64,000 nt of DNA from Arthrobacter sp. Hiyo4 (GCA_002370555.1 AP014718.1:2976001-3040000), one strand, 5' to 3'. Positions 20,255 to 29,229 are shown, numbered from the stretch's first letter. The notes: generated from the sequence alone by a model not told the origin. Numbers and translations: made by a program.

Positions 20255-20795
20255 CGCCGCCCTATGTTTTGTAATTCAGTGCGCAGTTTTTGTGCTTGGC
20301 TTTCCACCAGAAGTTCCCTACGCACGGCCGTGTCGACGGCTTGCCGGGCGAGATCAAGGCGCATCCCATTCTCGGCAGCCCGCCTAATAGCCTGCGGGAT
20401 GGTCACAATGGGAAGGCCCGGTGGTAATCAACCTCGACCCGCCCTTTATGAAGCCGGAACACCGGCCGGCCCTGGCGGCGGACGCGGACGCCAGGAGAAA
20501 CGACGACGTGAATGGCTCGCGGATTGACGTCGCACAGGTCCAACATCGCCAGAACAGTTTCCCCGTCCAGGGCAGCTCCCCGCCCAGCCCAGAGCAGGGC
20601 CAACCGGAGCTCGGTAGTGTCATCCGTGGGAAGATCCGGGAACCGGTAGACGCCATGCAACTCGTGCACGAGCCGGCCTTTGTATGCCATTTGAGGTAGC
20701 TCCTTTGGGTCCATCCCAACGGCCGCGGCGTCATCGGGAACGACAAACCCGCCCTTGTCCATCGCAATCTCTCGCAGCTCACTGACCATGGTCAT
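20251..20795 (-). CDS. AbiEi-like antitoxin
   Basis: About 181 residues. A winged-helix N-terminus (VSELREIAMDKGGFVVPDDA, KELPQMAYKGRLVHELHGVY) precedes the AbiEi domain (LRLALLWAGRGAALDGETVL, HVVVSPGVRVRR). The C-terminus lies in another frame (IVTIPQAIRRAAENGMRLDL, ELLVESQAQKLRTEL), so one base is lost near 20404. AbiEi proteins neutralise AbiEii and repress their own promoter through inverted repeats. A perfect 16-bp inverted repeat sits exactly at this start. The start at 20795 is supported by a -10 element six bases before it, implying a leaderless mRNA. A second ATG at 20789 is possible. Confidence 0.8.
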
Positions 20796-20830
20796 GCCAA
20801 AAGTATAGCCGATTGGCTATACTTTTGGCA
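20795..20830 (-). promoter_or_regulatory. autoregulatory operator and leaderless promoter of the AbiE pair
   Basis: TGCCAAAAGTATAGCC (20795-20810) and its exact complement (20815-20830) form a perfect 16-bp inverted repeat with a GATT centre. Read leftward, TATACT is followed by TTTGGC and then the ATG, the spacing expected if transcription starts on the start codon. The repeat covers the -10 region, as expected for AbiEi self-repression. Confidence 0.75.
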
Positions 20831-21011
20831 GTTCTGGTTCCAGAGCTTCTGTCGGAAACCCCGGGAGTCTCATGCCAACAGTCCTGGGCGCCGTCTCCCT
20901 CCATGGCAAACCGGAGAGCGGGAGAGTTTCCAGAAATTGGTGGAAGCGAGCTCGGCGACGATGACCCGGGCGGACAGGCTCGACCACCGGGGGCGCTACT
21001 AGACTTGCCTC

Positions 21012-21449
21012 ATGACACCGCAGGAGCTGGCAAACTTGGCCCACTTGCGCCGGGCCCGTGACCTGATCGACCGCGAGTACGCCCGGCCGCTGGATGTGCC
21101 CACCATGGCCGCCGGCGCACTCATGTCAGCCGCGCACTTCTCCCGCCAGTTCAAGGCCGCCTACGGTGAGACGCCCTACAACTACCTCATGACCCGGCGG
21201 ATCGAACGCGCCATGGCGCTGCTGCGCGCCGGTGCCAGCGTGACCGACGCGTGCATGGAAGTGGGCTCCACGTCCCTGGGTTCCTTCAGCTCGCGGTTCA
21301 CCGAGATCGTCGGCATAACGCCCAGCGCCTACCGGGCCCGCGAACACCACGCCGTGAAAGCAATGCCAACGTGCATCGCCCGGCAGCACACCCGGCCCTC
21401 GCGCAGACCGAGCAGGATTGAAGAAGCCTCGCCGCTGCCACTCCCCTAG
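21012..21449 (+). CDS. AraC family transcriptional regulator
   Basis: An intact 145-residue protein consisting almost only of the AraC double helix-turn-helix: YARPLDVPTMAAGALMSAAH with FSRQFKAAYGETPYNYLMTR, then LLRAGASVTDACMEVGSTSL and FSSRFTEIVGITPSAYR. No effector domain is present. It ends 10 bp before a VOC-fold gene. This regulator-plus-VOC arrangement is common in actinobacteria, and the regulator may control its partner. The Arg-rich C-terminal 30 residues are unlike the rest. Confidence 0.85.
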   Translation: MTPQELANLAHLRRARDLIDREYARPLDVPTMAAGALMSAAHFSRQFKAAYGETPYNYLMTRRIERAMALLRAGASVTDACMEVGSTSLGSFSSRFTEIVGITPSAYRAREHHAVKAMPTCIARQHTRPSRRPSRIEEASPLPLP

Positions 21450-21459
21450 CGTGGGAGAC

Positions 21460-21861
21460 ATGAACATCTCATTGAAGTACGCACACGTCACCGTCAACGA
21501 TCTCGATGAGTCCCTCGCCTTCTACCGCGACGCCCTTGGCCTGGAAGTCCGGAACGACGTCGGCTCGGACGGACAGCGCTGGGTCACCCTTGGCAGCGCA
21601 GCCCAGCCCGACCTTGAGATCGTCCTCTCCCCTCCCCACGCCGGCCGCTCCCAGGCCGACGGGGACGCCATCCAGGAGCTGGTCACCAAGGGCGTGATGC
21701 CCATGCTCGTGTTCAACACGGACGATCTCGACGCCACCTTCGAAACCCTCCGGGCGTCAGGCGCCGAGGTGCTCCAGGAACCCATCCTCCAGCCATGGGG
21801 CCCACGCGACTGCGCCTTCCGGGACCCGTCCGGCAACATGATCCGCATCAACCAGGGCTGA
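21460..21861 (+). CDS. VOC (glyoxalase/bleomycin-resistance) family protein
   Basis: An intact 133-residue protein with two beta-alpha-beta-beta-beta units: YAHVTVNDLDESLAFYRDAL and GLEV in the first, MLVFNTDDLDATFETLRASG and GPRDCAFRDPSGNMIRI in the second. Possible metal ligands are His near residue 8 and Glu near 50. The substrate is unknown; the paired AraC-type regulator suggests an inducible detoxification enzyme. ATG 21460 is chosen because GTGGGAGAC lies just upstream. Confidence 0.85.
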   Translation: MNISLKYAHVTVNDLDESLAFYRDALGLEVRNDVGSDGQRWVTLGSAAQPDLEIVLSPPHAGRSQADGDAIQELVTKGVMPMLVFNTDDLDATFETLRASGAEVLQEPILQPWGPRDCAFRDPSGNMIRINQG

Positions 21862-21918
21862 TTTTCGACGCGCAAGTTCGTTTTCGACGCGGATATTCCA
21901 CGACGCAGTCCGTATTCC
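21862..21918 (+). repeat. 19-bp-phased degenerate repeat, upstream array
   Basis: Three 19-bp units start at 21862, 21881 and 21900. The first two begin TTTTCGACGCG and the last two end TATTCC. The same motif and period recur on the far side of the AbiEi-nuclease gene, starting at 22979. Confidence 0.55.
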
Positions 21919-22030
21919 GGGTGCGCCAGAGTACGTGTGGGTCGGTAACGGACAAGCGTGTCGCCAGGACTTCTCCACATAGCGGCACCTACCCCTCGCG
22001 CCGAGGGCGCGCAGCTGGCATCTTCGCTAC

Positions 22031-23004
22031 ATGACGGATCTTCCAGCGCTTGTCTTGGCCGCGACCGCGCCATTTACGGGCTGACCCCGAATGACCTTGC
22101 CAAGCGCGTAAAGGCCGGTTCCCTGGTCCGCGTCCGGCACGGCGTCTACACGGACGGGCAGGTCTGGAAGGGGCTGAAGCCGTGGGAGCGGTACCGCCTC
22201 CGGGTTCAGGCGGCTGCGGAAACGTTCGAGAAACCCACAGTCTTCGCCAGGCACTCCGCCGCCAGCGTGTGGGGAATACCCACCATCGGCCTGAACCACC
22301 CGGTCCAGGCCCTCACCATGAAGAACGACGGCGGCCGGTCACGTGCCGGAGTCCGCCGCCACTTTGCTGCGCCGGCGGGTCTGATGGTGGTCCGGCGGGA
22401 GGGCCTGCTCGTTACCGGCCGCGTCCGCACTGTCCTGGACCTGGCGGCGTTCACGCCTTTCACCGAAGCTGCTGCGCCCCTGGACCATGTGCTTCGACCC
22501 GACCGGACCATGCGGCTGCCTGCCGTGACCAAGGCTGACCTGGAGGCAGGCATCGGATCCATATATTCGGCTGCCGCGCGGCGAAGAATGCTGACCGCAC
22601 TGGCTTTCGCAGACCCTTTGTCCGGTTCCGCTGGGGAGTCCTACAGCCGCGCCCTGATCCACGTGGCCGGCTTCGAGGCCCCGGTCCTCCAGCAAGCCAT
22701 CCACGACGAGGCCGGTCTGGTGGGCTACACGGACTTCTATTGGAAGCAGGCCAAGGTGGTTGGCGAATTCGATGGTGTGGAGAAGTACGTCAAACCCGAG
22801 TACCTCAAGGGCCGGACGCCGGTGCAGGTGGTCGTGGAGGAAAAGAATCGCGAGAATCGAATCCGGGCCAGCGGGTTCAACGTGGTGAGGTGGGACTGGG
22901 CCGATCTGATGGAACCCGGGAAGCTGGAACGCAAGCTGGCAGCGGCCGGCGTGCCCCGCCGTCGTACGCGTTCCGCGGTTCTCGACGCGCAAACCCGACC
23001 GTGA
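22031..23004 (+). CDS. AbiEi-type winged-helix fused to a DUF559-like endonuclease domain
   Basis: About 324 residues. The N-terminus has the AbiEi-antitoxin pattern (LTPNDLAKRVKAGSLVRVRHGVY) and a middle AbiEi-like domain (FARHSAASVWGIPTIG, RTVLDLAAF). The C-terminus resembles the DUF559/PD-(D/E)xK-type fold: YTDFYWKQAKVVGEFDG, then VVVEEKNRENRIRASGFNVV and WDWADL. No separate toxin is adjacent. Solitary genes of this layout are frequent in actinobacteria and have no proven role; nuclease activity is inferred. A base seems lost near 22062, joining MTDLPALVLAA to DRAIYGLTP. Start ATG 22031. 19-bp-phased repeats flank the gene on both sides. Confidence 0.68.
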
Positions 23005-23103
23005 CCCGCATATTCCGTGCCGCCACCGATATTTAGGTGTCGACAAGGAATCTGCGCAGCGTGAACGAATCTGCGTAGCGAAAGGGAAGCTGCGTAGCGC
23101 CAG
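22979..23103 (+). repeat. 19-bp-phased degenerate repeat, downstream array
   Basis: Units of 19 bp can be laid out from 22979. The first carries CTCGACGCGCAA and overlaps the last codons of the nuclease-like gene. Later units end ATATTCC, ATATTTA, GAATCTG, GAATCTG and GAAGCTG. CTGCGYAGCG recurs exactly 19 bp apart at 23052, 23071 and 23090. The array runs into a long terminator hairpin. Confidence 0.55.
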
Positions 23104-23150
23104 GAACGGACGACGTCGGCACCCAACCCGGGTGCCGACGTCGTCCGTTC
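23104..23150. terminator. perfect 21-bp bidirectional terminator hairpin
   Basis: The arms 23104-23124 and 23130-23150 are fully complementary and enclose an AACCC loop. It separates the convergent AbiEi-nuclease gene and ppsA. The stem reads GGACGACGTCGGCACCC near its top. Confidence 0.8.
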
Positions 23151-23171
23151 AGTTCGCGCTAGTTAGCCGAT

Positions 23172-25558
23172 CTAAACAGGCTCAATCACCGCGGCACCGG
23201 CGAGCCGGAGCCAGGTGTCCACCACGGTGTCGGGGTTCAGGGAGACAGAATCGATGCCTTCCCCGACCAGCCACTCGGCGAAGTCTGCGTGGTCGCTGGG
23301 ACCCTGGCCGCAGATGCCCACGTACTTGCCGCGCGCCTTGCAGGCCTTGATGGCCATGCTCAGGAGCTTCTTGACGGCAGGATCGCGTTCATCGAAGCCG
23401 CCCGAGACAATCGCGGAATCCCGGTCCAGGCCCAGGGCCAGCTGGGTCATGTCGTTCGAGCCGATGGAGAAGCCGTCGAAGTGGTCCAGGAACTCGTCGG
23501 CCAGCAGGGCGTTGGACGGGATCTCGCACATCATGATCACCTCGAGGCCGTTCTCGCCACGGACCAGGCCGTTCTCCGCCAGCAGCTCGATGACGCCGCG
23601 GCCTCGTCCAGGGTCCGCACGAACGGGATCATGAGCTTGACGTTGGTCAGCCCCATCTCGTTCCGGACGAAGGACAGGGCCTCGCACTCTAGGTCGAAGC
23701 AGTCCCGGAAGGACGGCTCGAGGTACCGGGAGGCGCCGCGGAAGCCGAGCATCGGGTTCTCCTCGTGCGGCTCGTAGGCCGGCCCGCCAATGAGGTTGGC
23801 GTACTCGTTGGACTTGAAGTCGGACATGCGCACAATCACCGGGTGCGGCGCGAAGGCCGCCGCGATGGTGGACACCCCTTCGGCCAGGCGCTTGATGTAG
23901 TAGTCGCGCGGGCTGCTGTAGGCGGCGATCCGTTCCCGGATTTCCGCGGCCACGTCCGCCGGCTGGCTGTCCAGGTTCAGGAGCGCCTTGGGGTGGATGC
24001 CGATCTGGCGGTTGATGATGAATTCCAGCCGGGCAAGGCCCACGCCGTGGTTGGGCAGCTGGGCGAAGGTGAACGCCTGCTCCGGGTTCCGACATTCATC
24101 ATGACCTTGACCGGGCCTCCGGCAGCTCGGTGATGGCGGTTTCCTCGACGCTGAAGTCCAGGAGCCCTTCGTAGATGGTGCCGGTCTCGCCGTCGGCGCA
24201 GGAGACCGTCACCTCGAGGCCGTCGGTGAGGGCGTCCGTAGCGCTTCCGGTGCCGACGACGGCGGGGATCCCGAGTTCGCGGGCGATGATGGCCGCGTGG
24301 CAGGTGCGTCCGCCGCGGTTGGTGACGATGGCGGAGGCGCGCTTCATGATCGGTTCCCAGTCCGGGTCCGTCATGTCCGCGACCAGGACATCGCCGGTCT
24401 TGAAGGCGGCCATCTGGTCGATCGAGGTGAGGATGCGGACGCTGCCGGCACCGATGCGCTGGCCGATGGCACGGCCCTCCACCAGCTTCCGGCCGGTCCC
24501 GTTGAGGCGGAAACGGCTGAGGCTGCCGGCGGCCGGCGGGACTGCACCGTCTCCGGGCGTGCCTGCAGGATATACAGGCCGCCGTCGGTCCCGTCCTTGC
24601 CCCATTCGATGTCCATGGGACGGCCGTAGTGGTTCTCGATGGCGACGGCGTGCCGGGCGAGCTGCTCGACGTCGGCGTCGCTGAGGCTGAAGCGGCTCCG
24701 CAGGGAGGCCTCCACCGGCACGAAGTCGATGGTCCGGCCGATCTCCTGGCTGTCCGTGTAGGTCATCTGGAGGGCCTTCTCGCCCAGGCCGCGCTTGAGG
24801 ATGGCGGGGCGGCCGGCCTGCAGCGCTGGCTTGTAGACGTAGAACTCATCAGGGTTCACGGCACCCTGGACCACTGCTTCGCCCAGGCCGTAGGAGGACG
24901 TGACGAACACGGCGTCCTGGAACCCGGACTCGGTGTCCATGGTGAACATCACGCCGGAGGCCCCGACGTCGGAGCGCACCATCCGCTGGATGCCCGCCGA
25001 GAGTGCCACCTCGGCGTGTTCAAACTTGTGGTGCACGCGGTACGCGATGGCCCGGTCGTTGTAGAGGGACGCGAACACGTCCTTGATGGCGATCAGGATG
25101 TTCTCGATGCCGCGGACGTTCAGGAAGGTTTCCTGCTGCCCGGCGAAGGAGGCATCAGGAAGGTCCTCTGCCGTGGCGCTGGAACGGACGGCCCAGGAGA
25201 GGTCCTCGGAGCCCGCGTGCTTGTCCACCAGCTGCTGGTAGGCGTTCCGGATCTGTGCCTCGAAGTCCGGCAGGAATGGCGTCTCGCGCATCAGTGCCCG
25301 GATTTCCTTGCCCGCAGCCGCGAGGGCGGTCACGTCATCAGTGTCCAGGCCCACCAGCCGGTCCGCGATCTTCTGGTCCAGGCCAGAATCAGCCAGGAAG
25401 CTTCGGTAGGCGTCGGCCGTCGTGGCAAAGCCGTCCGGGACCTGGACGCCGGCGGAGGTGAGGTTCTGCACCATCTCGCCGAGGGAGGCGTTCTTGCCGC
25501 CTACCCGGTCCAGGTCCTTGAGTCCGAGTTCTGAGAACCACAGGATGTCTGTTGTCAT
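23172..25558 (-). CDS. ppsA: phosphoenolpyruvate synthase (pyruvate, water dikinase)
   Basis: About 796 residues. It turns pyruvate and ATP into phosphoenolpyruvate, AMP and phosphate for gluconeogenesis. Domains in order: ATP-grasp ([35 protein letters not shown]), the swivelling phosphohistidine domain with [21 protein letters not shown], and the PEP/pyruvate barrel ([51 protein letters not shown]). About four single-base losses are inferred, near 24545, 24110, 24085 and 23602. The last residues (VIEPV) are encoded by the extragenic repeat seen at 7661. Its regulator gene lies just upstream. Confidence 0.93.
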
Positions 25559-25711
25559 ATTTGCTGCTCCTTTGCAGGGATGATGGCATGCCGGCGCGCT
25601 GCCCGCTCGCGGCTGTGGCCGGTTGGTGGGCGCGGATCCTGTCTACAGTGACAGGTCCACAGCACTCATACCAACATGATGTGCGCCACACCGCGCTTGT
25701 GAAATTTTTCC

Positions 25712-26545
25712 CTAATGTTTGAGGTTCATCCGCTGCAGGATGGTGGCGGCCATTTCCTCCACGGACACGGTGGCCGAATTCAAGTAGGGGATCCGGTGGG
25801 AGACGTACAGCTGCTCGGCGCTGCGAAGCTCGAAGCCGCACTGACGCAGCGACGCGTAGGGTGAGCCGCGGCGCCGCTCGGTGCGGATCTGGCTAAGCCG
25901 CAGGGGGTTGGAGGACAGCCCGAAACACTTCTCAACAAAAGGCCGCAGCGGCTTGGGCAGCCCTTCCCGCTGGAAATCCTCGTCCACCAGCGGGAAGTTC
26001 GCGGCGAAGATGCCGTGCTGGAGCGCCAGGTACATGGTGGTGGGCGTTTTTCCGCAGCGGGACGGTGCCACCAGGATGACCTGCGCCTTTTCCAGCGCCC
26101 GCAGGCTCTGGCCGTCGTCGTGTTCCATGGCGTACTCGACGGCCGCCATCCGGGACTGGTACCGCTCCGCGTTGCCGAGGCCGTGCGCCCTGCCGGGTTC
26201 AGCGCTGGCCGGTGAACCGAGCGCTTCCTCCAGCTGTCCCACATGCGTCCCGATCAGATCCACGATGATCCCCTGGCACGTTGCAATGGCCTGTCTGATG
26301 TCGCTGCTGACGGCCGTGGAAAAAACGATGGGCCGCGGGCCGGTGGCGACCAGTTTGTCGATGGTGCCCACCACGGTCCTGGCCTGTTCGGCGGTGGTGA
26401 TGAACGGGATCGTAATGCGGTCAAAGTTGTTCGCGGGGAACTGCGTCAACAGGGTGTTGCCGAGCGTTTCCGCTGTGATGCCGGTGCTGTCCGAAAGGAA
26501 GTAGACAGGCCGAATCTCGTCATTGGTCATGAAGGCATTCTCCAC
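25712..26545 (-). CDS. ppsR: PEP synthase regulatory protein (bifunctional kinase/pyrophosphorylase)
   Basis: An intact 277-residue DUF299 protein. It opens with PVYFLSDSTGITAETLGNTLL, has the P-loop APSRCGKTPTTMYLA near residue 155, and ends with VEEMAATIL. Members inactivate PEP synthase by ADP-dependent phosphorylation of a Thr near the catalytic His and reverse this by Pi-dependent phosphorolysis. Location directly upstream of ppsA on the same strand (153 bp apart) fits exactly. A shorter start at MTNDEIRPVYF (26530) is possible. Confidence 0.93.
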   Translation of the reverse strand: MENAFMTNDEIRPVYFLSDSTGITAETLGNTLLTQFPANNFDRITIPFITTAEQARTVVGTIDKLVATGPRPIVFSTAVSSDIRQAIATCQGIIVDLIGTHVGQLEEALGSPASAEPGRAHGLGNAERYQSRMAAVEYAMEHDDGQSLRALEKAQVILVAPSRCGKTPTTMYLALQHGIFAANFPLVDEDFQREGLPKPLRPFVEKCFGLSSNPLRLSQIRTERRRGSPYASLRQCGFELRSAEQLYVSHRIPYLNSATVSVEEMAATILQRMNLKH

Positions 26546-26640
26546 GGACGAGCTGACACGGAAAAATCACGCGGCAGAAACACTGCGGCAACCTGGCCGG
26601 GGCATGCTGGGCACACGGGACAACCAGCAGGAGGCACAAC

Positions 26641-26856
26641 ATGATCACTGACAAGGTGCAGACGGTAAGAATCCAACTCGGCGACCACATCGAGGCGTGG
26701 CACAACGGCAAGCTCTTCCACAAAGGCCGGGTGACCGACGTCGTACATTCCCTGGACCTGATCTGGATCAGGGACGCGCGGACCGGCACGCGGAAGCTGC
26801 TGGATCCTGACGCCCTGGAGATCATCAAAGTGGCGGCCCCGCAGACGGCCGGATAG
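26641..26856 (+). CDS. conserved small hypothetical protein
   Basis: An intact 71-residue protein preceded by an excellent CAGGAGGCACAAC site. The sequence VQTVRIQLGDHIEAWHNGKL followed by GRVTDVVHSLDLIWIRDART looks like a small all-beta (SH3-like) fold. I recognise no named family. It is divergent from ppsR and followed by a GAF-ANTAR gene 35 bp later, possibly the same transcript. Confidence 0.75.
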   Translation: MITDKVQTVRIQLGDHIEAWHNGKLFHKGRVTDVVHSLDLIWIRDARTGTRKLLDPDALEIIKVAAPQTAG

Positions 26857-26891
26857 GTTGTGAGCGCCCGCCGTTCGGCCTAGATTTGGGC

Positions 26892-27624
26892 ATGACCAAT
26901 TCGCCCGAACATGAGCTGCTCCTGGAGCTGCAGGACCTGATTATCGGCACTGGATCGGTGGCTGACTTCCTGGGCGGGCTCTCCATCAGCGCCGCGGCCG
27001 CCCTGAGCCGCTCCGCCGGCGCAACGGTCGAGTGCGGGTCACCCTCAAGCACGCCAGGAAAACCACAACGGTAGGCGGCAGCACCGAGCGCGCCATCCAC
27101 CTGGACCGCATTGAACAGGCCGTGGGCGACGGGCCCTGCCTCGCAGCGTTGAAGGCGGCGGCCCCTGTGCTGCTGGCCGATGTCCGCACCGACCCGCGCT
27201 GGCCGCCCTACCAGGAGCGCCTGATCGAGGAGGGCATCCACAGCGTCCTGGGCGTCCCCTGGAACTTGGCGAAAACGCGGCCGCGGTCCTGAATTTCTTC
27301 GCGCCGGCCACTGGCGTATTCACCGAGGAGACCATCAGCGAGGCGGCCAGTTTCGCCGACGTCGCCGGCAGTGCCGTCCGCCTCGCCGTCAGGGTGGGAA
27401 CCGCCGAGAGCACCGCAGATGACCTGAGCGCGGCGATGATGAGCCGCACGGCCATCAACATTGCCTGCGGGATCATCATGGCCCAGAACCGCTGCAGCCA
27501 GACCGAGGCGATGTCCATCCTGATGAAGGTCTCCAGCCACCGGAACCAGAAGCTCCGCGACGTTGCCGACGAGATCGTCCGGAAGCTCTCAGGCGAGGAA
27601 GCCGCCACCTACTTCGACAGGTAG
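26892..27624 (+). CDS. GAF and ANTAR domain-containing protein
   Basis: About 244 residues. A sensor GAF-like domain (IGTGSVADFLGGLSISAAAA, GPCLAALKAAAPVLLADVRTDPRW, GIHSVLGVPW) precedes a C-terminal ANTAR three-helix domain (LSAAMMSRTAINIACGIIMAQNRCSQTEAMSIL is its core). ANTAR proteins bind paired hairpins in nascent RNA and prevent termination; the signal is unknown. Single-base losses are inferred near 27033 and 27268. It is paralogous to the protein at 28337-29179, and the two flank a toxin-antitoxin pair. Confidence 0.85.
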
Positions 27625-27665
27625 GGCCCGGTCAGGGTTCGGCCTGAAGCTCAGCCAGGCAGACG

Positions 27666-27929
27666 TCACCTCTTGTAGACCTCGCGTCGGTGCGCGACCC
27701 GCACAACGAGGACGGTCAAGACGTCGTCATGGATTTCGTAGAGAACGCGATAGTCAGCAATGCGGACTCGCCAGGCGGTCTCTTCGCCGGCAAGCTTCTT
27801 GCATCCAGCCGGTCGAGGATCGTTTGCCAGCCCCGCGACAGTCGCCAGGATTCGCTTGCGCGTACCAGTCTCCAGCTTGCGGATTTCCTTGGCTGCTCCG
27901 GCGGTGAATTCGACCGCGTAGCCGGCCAC
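27666..27929 (-). CDS. RelE/ParE family toxin
   Basis: An intact 87-residue protein: VEFTAGAAKEIRKLE, KRILATVAGLANDPRP, KLAGEETAWRVRIADYRVLY and VLVVRVAHRREVYKR. This is the classic RelE core with the basic C-terminal segment that cleaves ribosome-bound mRNA. The GTG start lies 2 bp after the antitoxin stop. Confidence 0.9.
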   Translation of the reverse strand: MAGYAVEFTAGAAKEIRKLETGTRKRILATVAGLANDPRPAGCKKLAGEETAWRVRIADYRVLYEIHDDVLTVLVVRVAHRREVYKR

Positions 27930-27931
27930 GT

Positions 27932-28195
27932 TTAGAGTTCGGCCTGAAGTTCAGTCAGGCTCACTCTCCGGCCATCGTCGTCGGCTTTGGCGGCCCGGTA
28001 TTCGGCGAGATCCACGGCGTCTTCGAGTTCCTCCAGGCGCGCGAAGTCCTCTACGCCGATGAGGAAAGCCACCGGCTTACCGTGGCGCGTGATCTGAACT
28101 CGCTCATGCCCGTAGTTCGCCCTATTGACGACGTCGGGCAGATGCTCACGCAGAGCTCCGACGGTGACGGAGCTGGTTTCAGTTTCCATAGTCAT
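27932..28195 (-). CDS. Phd/YefM family antitoxin
   Basis: An intact 87-residue protein. SVTVGALREHLPDVVNRANY and ERVQITRHGKPVAFLIGVED form the Phd/YefM DNA-binding fold, and the acidic C-terminus (DAVDLAEYRAAKADDDGRR) should wrap the toxin. It precedes relE in the usual order and should repress the pair. A second ATG (28189) is possible. The upstream 28205-28235 is A/T-rich, with TATAC elements fitting a promoter. Confidence 0.9.
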   Translation of the reverse strand: MTMETETSSVTVGALREHLPDVVNRANYGHERVQITRHGKPVAFLIGVEDFARLEELEDAVDLAEYRAAKADDDGRRVSLTELQAEL

Positions 28196-28336
28196 AGTCT
28201 AGTGCCTGTTTTGTATAGAAGTATAAGAACGTACGAAACGCCAGAAACGCAAATCTTCAGCGGCCCGCAAAAAGCGAGTACTCACTACTCGTGTGCCATC
28301 CCGTCAGGGCCTTTTACTATGAGGGCGTATCAACAC

Positions 28337-29179
28337 ATGGGGACTGGGCATGATGATCGATCAACTGGTGGACTGGCACGTCTCGGGGTCCTGCTGGATA
28401 TCCGCGGACACTCGGAAGCGGCATCGGTATGCGCGCTGGCCCGGATTGCGGCGTCCGCCGTGAGCGAGATTGCCGGCCACCCCGTGGCGATCACGGTGAC
28501 GCTGGTGCGGCCGGACGGGACGCCCTTCACAGCGGCAACCACCGACGCCGCCGGCGGCCTTTCCCGGTGGGACCAGCTCGCCGGACGGGGTCCCACCTCG
28601 CGGGCACTGGGCGGCCGCCTCACCATCATTCTCAATGATCACTGCCTGGACAAGCGCTGGGACGAGTACCCGGCAAGTTTCAGGTCAGCCGGCTTCCGCT
28701 CCGCTGTCGCCGTGCCATTGCCGCTGGAACGCGGCTACCAGGCCGCACTGACGTTGTATTCGGCGGAAACAAACGTGTTCACCCCGGTGGTCGCCAGCCA
28801 GGCGCTGGCGTTCTCCGACGTGGCGGCCAAGAGCCTGGTCCTGGCACTGCAGGTCCGGGCTGGCCTGGCCCAATCCGCGGATCTCCGCGCAGCCATGGCA
28901 AGCCGCACCGCGGTCAACGTGGCCTGCGGCGTGATCATGGGCCAGAACAGGTGCTCCTACGACGCGGCGTTGCAGATGCTCACGCACGTATCGAGGCATC
29001 GGAACCTGACCATCCGCGACGCTGCCGAAGGGATGCTGCGCACGCTCCCGGGTGGGTTCCGCCCACACACTTCCAGCAGCGCGCCTGAAGCAGCGCCCCG
29101 CCGTCGAGCACTGCACGGCCCGCAGCCCGGATGCGGACCCACCCAACTCCCCACTCCCCCGAATGTAGGTCGCATTTAA
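28337..29179 (+). CDS. GAF and ANTAR domain-containing protein
   Basis: About 280 residues, intact. The GAF-like part has ALARIAASAVSEIAGHPVAI, FRSAGFRSAVAVPLPLE and the ANTAR core DLRAAMASRTAVNVACGVIM with GQNRCSYDAALQML, very like the paralogue at 26892. The last 45 residues are low-complexity Pro/Gly/Arg and their codons run into a long palindrome, so the functional end may be earlier. ATG 28337 is preferred over 28319, because TTTACTAT just upstream resembles a -10 element. The target RNA is not known. Confidence 0.82.
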   Translation: MGTGHDDRSTGGLARLGVLLDIRGHSEAASVCALARIAASAVSEIAGHPVAITVTLVRPDGTPFTAATTDAAGGLSRWDQLAGRGPTSRALGGRLTIILNDHCLDKRWDEYPASFRSAGFRSAVAVPLPLERGYQAALTLYSAETNVFTPVVASQALAFSDVAAKSLVLALQVRAGLAQSADLRAAMASRTAVNVACGVIMGQNRCSYDAALQMLTHVSRHRNLTIRDAAEGMLRTLPGGFRPHTSSSAPEAAPRRRALHGPQPGCGPTQLPTPPNVGRI

Positions 29180-29229
29180 CGTCGCCATGAGAGCTCATGA
29201 CGACGTTAAATGCGACTCAGTTGGGTGGG
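29138..29229. repeat. nested palindrome between convergent genes
   Basis: GTCGCATTTAACGTCG at 29169-29184 is mirrored exactly at 29201-29216, and inside it CATGAG / CTCATG pair around a 2-nt centre. Only one internal pair mismatches over 48 bp. An outer 11-bp repeat (CCCACCCAACT at 29138-29148, mirrored at 29219-29229) brackets it. It lies where a rightward ANTAR gene and leftward purU converge and probably ends both transcripts. Confidence 0.8.

Noticed and set aside
20173..20400. Rightward short frames across the AbiE region
   Set aside because: They are complements of the antitoxin C-terminus and toxin N-terminus, which read well leftward after frame repair.
21958..22030. An upstream start (21958) for the AbiEi-nuclease fusion gene
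   Set aside because: The translated extension is non-homologous; ATG 22031 with one restored base gives a natural N-terminus.
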